Program-made: the position numbers and the translations under genes
Notes under the pieces: generated by a model
Databases searched by the model: none
Seen by the model: only the letters and a program-made list of their open reading frames with translations
Told to the model about the DNA's origin: nothing
Assembly (NCBI GenBank): GCA_937996755.1
Contig: CALKUS010000265.1
Location: forward strand, 1 to 13,756
Source of the DNA: an uncultured Pseudomonadota bacterium
GTDB taxonomy: Bacteria; Pseudomonadota; Gammaproteobacteria; Xanthomonadales; Ahniellaceae
DNA: 13,756 bases
Reading direction: 5' to 3'
Part shown: positions 7,603-13,756 of the stretch, piece after piece
How positions within the stretch are numbered: the first letter of the stretch is position 1
How the letters are laid out: every line of letters starts with the position of its first letter

Positions 7603-10335
7603 GTGCGCCCGTTCGCCTTCGCCCTTGCGCTGTCCATGGTCGCCGGCAACGCCGCCGCGGCCGGCTCGCCTGCCGACGCCCTCGCGATCCGCCAGGAAAC
7701 GTTCCGGCTCGACAACGGCCTGACGGTCGTCGTGCACGAGGACCACAGCGTGCCGCTGGTGTCCGTGAACACCTGGTACCACGTCGGCTCGCGCGACGAG
7801 GAGCGCGGCCGCACCGGCTTCGCGCACCTGTTCGAGCACTTCTTCTTCAACGGCAGCGAGCACTATCCGCACGGCTTCCGCGAGGCGATGGACGACCTCG
7901 GCGCGACCACGCGCAACGGCACCACGAACACCGATCGCACGAACTTCTTCGAGGACGTGCCCGTCGCGGCGCTCGACCGCACGCTGTACCTCGAAGCCGA
8001 TCGCATGGGCTTCCTCGCGGCGCAGATCAACGACGAGATGCTGACGCGCGAGCGCGGCGTGGTGCAGAACGAGAAGCGCCAGGGCGAGAACCAGCCGTAC
8101 GGCCGCGTCTACGACCGCCTGGTGGAGACGATGTACCCGTACTCGCATCCGTACAGCTGGTCGACCATCGGCAGCATGGCCGACCTCGACGCGGCGTCGC
8201 TCGCCGACGTGCGCGACTGGTACACGCGCTGGTACGCGCCGAACAACGCCGTGCTCGTGCTCGCCGGCGACATCACCGTGGCGCGTGCGCGCGAGCTCGT
8301 GCAGAAGTACTACGGCGGCATCCCCGCGGGTGCGCCCGTGCCGCGGCTGTCGCGCTGGCTGCCCGCGCTCGACACGGACATCCGCGACACGATGCAGGAT
8401 CGCGTGCCGCAGGCGCGCATCTACCGCGCGTGGCACGTGCCCGGCTGGGGCGAGGCCGATGCGCACGCGCTCGAGGTCTACGCGGCCACGCTCGCGGGCA
8501 GCGACGCCGCGCCGCTCACGCGCCGGCTGGTGTTCGAGAAGCAGCTCGCGACGGACGTTTCCGTCGAAGTCGCCACGAGCGAGATCGCAGGCGTGTTCAT
8601 CGCTACCGCCAGCGTGAAACCGGGCGTCGACCCCGCCGAGGTCGAGCGCGAACTGGATGCAGTGATTGCGGATTCGCTCGCGAAGGACGTGACGCCGGCC
8701 GTGCTGGCGCGCGCGAAGACGCGGCTGTTCGCGGAGTTCACGCGCCGCATCGAGCGCCTCGGCGGGTTCGCGCGCTCCGACGTGCTCGCCGAAAGCGTCA
8801 CGTACGGCGGCCGCGCCGACGCCTACATGGACCGCCTGCGCGACATCGATGCCGCGACTGCGCCCGCGATCCGCGCGACCGCCGCGAAGTGGCTGGGCCG
8901 CCACCACTACACGCTCACCGTCGTGCCGTACGCCGCCGCGAGCGACGTGAAGGAAACGCTCGACCGCACGCAGCTGCCCGCGCTCGGCGAGCCCGCCGGC
9001 ATGGAGTTCCCGCGCGTGCAGCGCACGCAGCTCGCGAACGGCATCGACGTGCTGCTGCTCGAGCGCCACAACGTGCCGCTCGTCACCGTGTCGCTCGTCG
9101 TCGACGCCGGCATCGCGAGCGACCCGCCCGCGACGTCCGGCACGGCGCGCTTCGCGCTCGACCTCATGAGCCGCGGCTCGGAATCGCGCGACGCGTACGC
9201 CGTCGCGGGCGAGGCCGAGGCGCTCGGCGCGGAATTCAGCACGTATTCGACGCTCGACCTCTCGGTGTTCGAGATGAGTGCGCTTGCCGGCAAGCTCGCG
9301 CCGTCGCTCGAGCTGTTCGCCGACGTCGCGCGCCACCCGGCGTTCGACGCGAAGTTGCTCGAAGTCGTGCGCAAGCAGCAGCTCGCGGCGATCGCGCAGG
9401 AACGCGCCAGCCCGTTCGGCGCCGCGCTGCGCGTCGCGGCGCCGCTGTTGTACGGCGCGGGCCATCCGTATGCCCAGCCGGCCAGCGGCAGCGGCGACGA
9501 AGCGGTCGTCGCGAAGCTCGACCGCGCGGCGCTCGCCGCGTGGCATCGCACGTGGTTCGTGCCGTCGAACGCCACCATCATCGTCGCGGGCGACGTGCAG
9601 CTCGCCGACGTGAAGGCGCGCCTCGACGCCGCGTTCGGCGACTGGCGCGGCGGCACCGCGCCGAAGAAGGCGGTCGCCGCGGGCGCGCCGGCCGCGCGCG
9701 GCAAGGTGTATCTCCTCGATCGCCCGAACGCACCGCAGTCGGTGATCGTCGCGGCGCACCTCACCGAGCCGGGCGGCGCGGCCGACGATCTCGCGATCGA
9801 AACGGTGATGCGCAATTTCGGCGGCATCGCCACGTCGCGCCTGAACCGGAATCTCCGATTGGACAAGCACTGGAGCTACGGCACCACCGGCAACATCGGC
9901 ACGGCGCGCGGCCCGCGCTCGTTCCTCGTCATCGCGCCCGTGCAGACGGACAGGACGAACGAGTCGATGGTCGAAGTGATGAAGGAAATCCGCGGCGTCG
10001 CGGGCGAACGCCCGCTCGCCGGTGACGAATTCGCCTCCATCCGCCGCAACCAGCTCTCGTCGCTCGGCGGCCGCTACGAAACGCTCGCATCGCTCGTCGC
10101 GGCAGCGCAGACCGGCCTGTCGATCGGTCGCGATCCCGCGTACTACTACGACTACGCCACGAACGTGCGCGCGCTGTCCGAAGCCGACCTCGCGGCCGCC
10201 GCGAAGCGGCTCGTGCATCCGGACGAGCTCACGTGGATCGTGCTCGGGGATGCGGCGAAGGTCGAGGCGGGGATGCGCGAGCTGGGGTATGGCGAGATCA
10301 TTCGCATTGATGCGGACGGTCGAGTGTCGCGCTGA
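7603..10335 (+). CDS. Periplasmic M16 (pitrilysin/insulinase-like) zinc peptidase, two tandem M16 units
   Basis: Secreted zinc metallopeptidase of clan ME. Product of 910 aa containing two homologous halves, like other M16 proteins of this size. The inverted zinc motif HLFEH is at residues 75-79 (H75, E78 base, H79), with Glu157 the likely third ligand; Glu150 is a less likely alternative. The C-terminal half lacks HxxEH but keeps the Arg/Tyr pair typical of the inactive partner half (R746 and Y759 in SRLNRN...HWSYG). I chose the GTG at 7603. It directly precedes a signal peptide (VRPFAFALALSMVAGNAAAA) and has GGAG seven bases upstream. The longer frame from a GTG at 7498 adds 35 Arg-rich residues and has no ribosome site. 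A REP-like palindrome follows the stop. The physiological substrate is unknown. Confidence 0.93.
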   Translation: MRPFAFALALSMVAGNAAAAGSPADALAIRQETFRLDNGLTVVVHEDHSVPLVSVNTWYHVGSRDEERGRTGFAHLFEHFFFNGSEHYPHGFREAMDDLGATTRNGTTNTDRTNFFEDVPVAALDRTLYLEADRMGFLAAQINDEMLTRERGVVQNEKRQGENQPYGRVYDRLVETMYPYSHPYSWSTIGSMADLDAASLADVRDWYTRWYAPNNAVLVLAGDITVARARELVQKYYGGIPAGAPVPRLSRWLPALDTDIRDTMQDRVPQARIYRAWHVPGWGEADAHALEVYAATLAGSDAAPLTRRLVFEKQLATDVSVEVATSEIAGVFIATASVKPGVDPAEVERELDAVIADSLAKDVTPAVLARAKTRLFAEFTRRIERLGGFARSDVLAESVTYGGRADAYMDRLRDIDAATAPAIRATAAKWLGRHHYTLTVVPYAAASDVKETLDRTQLPALGEPAGMEFPRVQRTQLANGIDVLLLERHNVPLVTVSLVVDAGIASDPPATSGTARFALDLMSRGSESRDAYAVAGEAEALGAEFSTYSTLDLSVFEMSALAGKLAPSLELFADVARHPAFDAKLLEVVRKQQLAAIAQERASPFGAALRVAAPLLYGAGHPYAQPASGSGDEAVVAKLDRAALAAWHRTWFVPSNATIIVAGDVQLADVKARLDAAFGDWRGGTAPKKAVAAGAPAARGKVYLLDRPNAPQSVIVAAHLTEPGGAADDLAIETVMRNFGGIATSRLNRNLRLDKHWSYGTTGNIGTARGPRSFLVIAPVQTDRTNESMVEVMKEIRGVAGERPLAGDEFASIRRNQLSSLGGRYETLASLVAAAQTGLSIGRDPAYYYDYATNVRALSEADLAAAAKRLVHPDELTWIVLGDAAKVEAGMRELGYGEIIRIDADGRVSR

Positions 10336-10599
10336 CCCGCTGTGGGAGCGGCTTCAACCGCGATCTTCTGCTCCCGGTGCGCTCGTTGCGGTCAGGAGTA
10401 TCGACTCGTTGCTGTCCGAGGCGAACGCCTTTTGGATGTTCGCCCCAGCCGAGCTTCAACAACCCGCAGGTGCTCGCGCCAGGATTCGGCCCATGTTGTT
10501 CTCGGCACCTTGCTCGGTACGATCATCTTGGTTTCGCGACTGACACCGGTGCTGCTGCTCGGATACATCCCGATTCCGGTCATCTCTCTACGGACGAGC
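10336..10599. other. Intergenic stretch between the convergent M16 gene and the DUF11-like gene
   Basis: Apart from the REP-like palindrome at 10341-10375, I see no gene, promoter or clear terminator here. Open frames on both strands overlap each other and have no recognisable protein features or ribosome sites. Base composition becomes less GC-rich toward the right. Confidence 0.6.
10341..10375 (+). repeat. REP-like palindrome after the M16 peptidase stop
   Basis: It begins TGTGGGAGCGGCTTCAACCG. The inner stem is GCGG/CCGC (10349-10352 with 10358-10361). The outer arms are GGGAGC (10344-10349) and GCTCCC (10370-10375). The head GTGGGAGCGGCTTCA and the following GATCTTC match the copy at 13230-13253 read on the minus strand. 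Palindromes of this form are known extragenic repeats in Pseudomonas and Xanthomonadales. It lies five bases past the stop, so it may stabilise the 3' end of the mRNA. Confidence 0.65.
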
Positions 10600-11589
10600 C
10601 TAGCGTTCGACACTTCGCCGCCGAGCGGCGGCCAGCGCGGTGAGAGTTACGGCCATGACTACCAGCCCAATTTGTGAGATCCCTGGAATAGCGATGACCG
10701 AAATGAGAATGCCAAGAACGATCGAATCGTTGCCGGGGTTCGGATCAAAAGCGCCGAAGTCACCGGTACGGACGGTCAATCGAAGTGGGAAGACGCCATC
10801 CGTGGCGCCCGTGCGTCTGATGATTCCGAGAACGCAGGTGATCGACGCGTTCGGACCAAGTCCGCCAGGACTTCCGGTTTGGAACTCCGTTCCGCTCGAT
10901 TCGACCTGGATAAACGTCTCGCAGGGATCCTCAGGGACGACAAAGACTTCGAATGGCTGCGAATTCTGGAAAGGCGACGGAAACAAGCCGGAGTTGACCA
11001 CGGCGACTGTGGCTGCTTGTGGCCCCGCATTTCGGATGGTAATCCGAAGCCTGCCCGACTGATCGGTAGGGACCAGCCCGCCTGGAGTTAGTACCGCAGA
11101 TACAGAAAGGTCGGACACAATGTCGAATGCGGTAAGCGAGTAAAGCTGGCCGGCCGTGTTGTTGGAGCTGTCCGGATCGACTTGGTCGGCACCAACTCGA
11201 AACGTGATGAATAGCGCTCTCGGCATTGCAACGGGCGTCGCGCGCAACTCGATCTGACATGCGCGTGTTTCTCCGGCACTCATAGCGCCGATCGTCCACG
11301 AAAAGATAGGAGCCGACGGTGTTCCGCTGTTCGCGAGAGTGCAATTGAGAGGATTGAACGTGATTTCGAGTCCCGGGATTGGCGAAACGCTACGCACAAC
11401 GACGTTCGTGGCTGCATCGGGACCCAGATTCGCTGCCGACAGGGTCAGGACCGGGGCACGTGTCTGGGAGATCGCGATTCCCGAAGTGCCTCGCGTCAAT
11501 TGCAGGTTGGCTTGCTGAGCAAGCGCCAGACACGGCGCCGCCATCAACGCGGCGCCGTGCAGAAGCGACAGGATCCTACTCAAAGCCAT
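10600..11589 (-). CDS. Secreted DUF11/CARDB-like beta-sandwich protein with an IPTL-CTERM-like tail
   Basis: Product of 329 aa, function unknown. A signal peptide (MALSRILSLLHGAALMAAPCLALAQ) is followed by two similar beta-rich units beginning ANLQLTRGTSG and SDLSVSAVLTPGG. Each carries the N-x-GP-x-AA signature (NLGPDAAT, NAGPQAAT) of DUF11-type repeats found in surface proteins. Several Cys after the signal could form disulfides. The C-terminus (301-329) reads IPGISQIGLVVMAV, then a hydrophobic run and ARRRSVER. That is the IP-x-x-S-x-x-G, helix, Arg-cluster plan of IPTL-CTERM sorting signals; the usual Trp before Gly is Ile here. The start is nested in the last codons of the upstream metallopeptidase gene (14-base overlap), without a strong Shine-Dalgarno. 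Sorting by an exosortase is inference; none is in the window. Confidence 0.72.
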   Translation of the reverse strand: MALSRILSLLHGAALMAAPCLALAQQANLQLTRGTSGIAISQTRAPVLTLSAANLGPDAATNVVVRSVSPIPGLEITFNPLNCTLANSGTPSAPIFSWTIGAMSAGETRACQIELRATPVAMPRALFITFRVGADQVDPDSSNNTAGQLYSLTAFDIVSDLSVSAVLTPGGLVPTDQSGRLRITIRNAGPQAATVAVVNSGLFPSPFQNSQPFEVFVVPEDPCETFIQVESSGTEFQTGSPGGLGPNASITCVLGIIRRTGATDGVFPLRLTVRTGDFGAFDPNPGNDSIVLGILISVIAIPGISQIGLVVMAVTLTALAAARRRSVER

Positions 11590-13022
11590 CCCAGAATATC
11601 CGTGCGGGCTCGCCGACGCCGCGGAAGCCGACCATGTCTGGCGCGAACTCGCGGATGATGCGCGCTGCGTTGCGATACCGATTGCCATCCGCAGTGTATA
11701 CGGGGACGTACGTGCCGGACGGGCTCGAGGTGCCCGCGAAAAGCTTGTCCGGATTGCTGTACTGCACGGCGACGGTACTGGTGCACACCGTCGTCCCCGT
11801 ATCCGGCACGCACTCCTGGCCGCTCATGAGATCGCGTACGGCACCGGGCACGCGATGCGCGTACGCATACCTCCGGGGCTGTAGGCCTTCGGACGTTCCT
11901 CGCAGCGGCTCGTGCTCAGCGCCGAATACATGGCCGACTTCATGCGCGAAAGTTGCGTACGTTGTTGCAAAGTTGAACGACACGACCGCCCATGACCAGT
12001 AGCCGTACGCAGCGCCCGGATTGCAGGCAATGACGCCGGCGAACTGTCCCACGCCGCAGTTAGGCCTCTGCAAGACAGCCAAGCCATAGAGTGGTGTGGG
12101 CGGCGTTTGCATCATGTCGTGCCCTGATCCTTAACGAGTACCACGACCACCTCCGCACCTGCCGCGTCCCGGGCACCGACGAGATTCGAATCGAGGTAGG
12201 TGTTATTGCGGACCTACGCAAACCTCGACACCGGGTCGGTCTGCGTCGAATAGTTCAGCTCGTTGAAGTTCCACCCGTAGACATCGCCGACCTGTGTCAC
12301 GCGGACATAAATGGTCTGACCACTATCGGCAAGCGCTTGGTTCATCTCTTTGATGGCCGCTGCCGCGCGATCGCGGATGGAGGTGATCGTGACGCCCGGA
12401 ATGGTGAGTACCTGTGGGGTGTACGCAACTAGAACCGTGATTTCGAGATTCACCTGCGGAGACATCGGTAGCGGCGGACTGGCGTCCGTCTGCGTTGGTG
12501 AAGCGAGCAACACTGAGTTCTTCCCGTGACTTTCGTCCTCATTGGCGCATTGCGCGCGGCCCAGGTATGACGCGTCGATGTCGTCGAGTACGTGCGCCGA
12601 ACCAATACTTCGAATTGACAACGGGTCTGGTCCAATCACATCGGCGGTGACGCGCCCTTCGCGCACGGTCAGGAACAGCGTTCCCGCGGGCCCGTCGCAG
12701 AAACGAAGTAGGCTAATTTGTTCGGAACTTCGCTCGGGATGATCGTCCCGTCATCAGCGATCTCGAATCCTCGCTCGGCGTCGAAGGCATGCAGGCGAAA
12801 CTCAGCGACATCGCCGCCCGGAAGTGTTGCCCGAATGCGGGGATTGCCGCGAGCGAGATCGACGATGTTGGGTGTGACCGAATATCGACGTTCGATCATT
12901 TCGTCGTTCGGTCGTTCGACTTCTGTTGCAGCTCCGACAAGCAGATCGACGGGCTCCCGCGGCGGCTCGATGGGAGCCGTAGCCAGAGAGAGCGTCACTC
13001 AGAAGGCAGTGGCGAGCATCAT
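11576..13022 (-). pseudogene. Broken secreted reprolysin-like zinc metallopeptidase
   Basis: Three adjacent minus-strand frames (12998-12669, about 12700-12214, and 12127-11576) together give one secreted protease of about 480 aa. In the last, HEVGHVFGAEH (11944-11912) is the HExxHxxGxxH zinc site and DLMSG a likely Met-turn. Four lesions are seen. A TGA (13001-12999) interrupts the signal peptide after MMLATAF. A one-base loss lies near 12676-12690, between LAYFVSATG and AGTLFLTVREG. A TAG at 12216-12214 stands before VRNNTYLDSN in the same frame. A second one-base loss lies near 12116-12130, between VVVLVKD and GHDMMQTPP. The start at 13022 (or ATG 13019) follows a perfect GGAGG. The C-terminus is ARIFWDGFE. 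Sequencing error is the alternative, but four separate lesions argue for real decay. Confidence 0.85.
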
Positions 13023-13026
13023 GGGT

Positions 13027-13070
13027 CCTCCGATGTCTCAGCATTCCAAGCCCCCGGCCGATTGATGATA
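13027..13070 (-). promoter_or_regulatory. Ribosome binding site and candidate -10 of the broken metallopeptidase gene
   Basis: GGAGG (13031-13027 on the minus strand) lies four and seven bases before two consecutive ATG codons. It shows that the true start is upstream of the GTG at 12998, on the other side of the in-frame TGA. TATCAT (13070-13065) is a 5-of-6 match to a -10; I see no good -35. Confidence 0.45.
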
Positions 13071-13229
13071 GGTCTCCTTCGCGTGTGAAGCTGGGCGTCG
13101 CGTCATGTTCCGTGATGGGAGGAGTCGCTCGATCGTGGCCTGACGCTTCCTCGCGACGGGAGAGACCGTGAGCTTCGTCATGGTGCGACTGCCCATGGAG
13201 CGACGATTCTCGCTCGTGTCGCGGGAAGA

Positions 13230-13253
13230 TCTCGACTGAAGTCGCTCCTACAA
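13230..13253 (-). repeat. REP-like palindrome just after the gspE stop
   Basis: On the minus strand it reads TTGTAGGAGCGACTTCAGTCG followed by AGATCTTC. The stem is CGACT/AGTCG. It shares GGAGCG-CTTCA and GATCTTC with the copy at 10341-10375, in the opposite orientation. It begins eight bases past the gspE stop. The rest of the 13071-13260 gap holds nothing I can assign. Confidence 0.65.
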
Positions 13254-13260
13254 GGCCGCG

Positions 13261-13747
13261 TCAATCTTCTCGCGTGACGCGGAGCACTTCATCCGCCGAC
13301 GTGACCCCGGTAACGCACTTCGCCCAGCCGTCGCTCGCGAGGCTCGCCGCATGCGTGCGCGCATGTGCCTCGATCGCCTGCTCCGACGAGCCATCGTGGA
13401 CCATGCGGCGCAGCGTGTCGTCGAGGACGACGAGCTCGTAGATGCCCGTTCGACCGCGGTAGCCGCCGTGCTTGCCGACCGCCTTCGGGCCGGGGCGGTA
13501 CAGCGTGACCTTCTCGTCGGCGGGCCGGCCGAAGGCCGCGAGCTCGGTCGCCGTCGCTTGATACGCCTCGCGCGTCGCGGGATCGAGCACGCGCACGAGG
13601 CGCTGCGCGAGCACGCCGATCAGCGACGACGCGAGCAGGAACGGTTCCACGCCCATGTCGCGCAGGCGCGTCACCGCGCCGACCGCGGAGTTCGTGTGCA
13701 GCGTGGAGAGCACGAGGTGGCCGGTGAGCGATGCCTGCACGGCGATC
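13261..13747 (-). CDS. gspE: Type II secretion ATPase GspE, C-terminal part (runs off the right edge)
   Basis: Cytoplasmic AAA+ ATPase that powers the type II secretion system through the GspF platform. About 162 C-terminal residues are present. IAVQASLTGH leads into the His box (HLVLSTLHTN), followed by GAVTRLRDMGVEPFLLASS and GVLAQRLVR, all diagnostic of GspE. The end is EVLRVTRED, the usual C-terminus. The zinc-binding CxxC...CxxC of the C domain is absent: DPATR stands where CPxCR is usual, and GPKAVGKHGG precedes GYRGRTGIYEL without cysteines. No start lies in the window; the GTG at 13740 is internal. The partner gspF is 7.4 kb downstream rather than adjacent. PilB is a less likely alternative, given the VGAVTRLRDMGVEPFLLASS match. 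Confidence 0.92.
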
Positions 13748-13756
13748 AGATCGGAA
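13748..13756. other. Residual Illumina adapter sequence at the contig end
   Basis: The last nine bases, AGATCGGAA, equal the first nine of the Illumina TruSeq adapter; the other strand reads TTCCGATCT. In the gspE frame the conserved residues IAVQASLTGH are intact up to 13747. The codons beyond it give Ser-Asp-Leu instead of the expected Thr/Ala-Ala-Gln, so the homology breaks exactly at this junction. Confidence 0.85.

Noticed and set aside
7570..10218. Very long minus-strand open frame antisense to the M16 peptidase
   Set aside because: Composition artefact of high GC; the translation is Arg/His/Val-rich without motifs, and the plus strand has zinc site and signal peptide.
10392..10677. 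Small open frames between the M16 and DUF11-like genes
   Set aside because: Overlapping frames on both strands with no ribosome site or recognisable features.
11576..13022. Programmed frameshifting or stop-codon recoding in the metallopeptidase gene
   Set aside because: Two stops of different type and two separate shifts without slippery sequences or stem-loops; decay explains this more simply.

Overview
The window is a high-GC proteobacterial chromosome fragment, most likely a gammaproteobacterium of the Xanthomonadales (Lysobacteraceae/Rhodanobacteraceae). I infer this from the RpoH sequence type, the type II secretion genes, the REP-like palindromes and a secreted protein ending in IFWDGFE. 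It is probably the end of an Illumina contig: the last nine bases match the Illumina adapter, and the gspE reading frame stops making sense exactly where they begin. No mobile-element gene, CRISPR array, tRNA or rRNA was seen.

Layout, left to right. Bases 1-191 hold the rpoH terminator and a REP-like palindrome. From 192 to 5874 all genes are on the minus strand, in transcription order gspF, ftsE, ftsX, a double-receiver response regulator, ung and rpoH. gspF/ftsE overlap by ATGA, ftsE/ftsX are one base apart, and the regulator and ung overlap by GTGA, so gspF to ung reads like one operon with an 82-base gap before the regulator. rpoH has its own 193-base leader, which holds a near-consensus CIRCE element (HrcA operator) and a second perfect palindrome. 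Bases 5889-6047 hold a compound inverted repeat; a related copy has been absorbed into the 3' end of ftsE and lengthens the protein. An APC-family amino acid permease (minus, 6059-7486) is divergent from a periplasmic M16 zinc peptidase with two M16 units (plus, 7603-10335).

Bases 10336-13260 look less GC-rich and more accessory. They hold a secreted DUF11-like protein with an IPTL-CTERM-like tail and, upstream on the same strand, a secreted reprolysin-like metallopeptidase gene broken by two nonsense codons and two frameshifts. REP-like palindromes in opposite orientation flank this segment. The right edge holds the 3' end of gspE on the minus strand.

How the genes fit together: GspE (ATPase) and GspF (inner-membrane platform) are partner subunits of the type II secretion system, usually encoded side by side. 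Here they are in the same orientation but about 7.4 kb apart, with repeats at both junctions, which suggests later insertion or rearrangement. gspF is now coupled to the cell-division ABC complex FtsEX. The clearest regulatory observation is the CIRCE-like operator at rpoH, which would place the heat-shock sigma factor under the HrcA repressor. I did not find a convincing new multi-gene system; the interest lies in gene order, repeats, regulation and degenerate domains.
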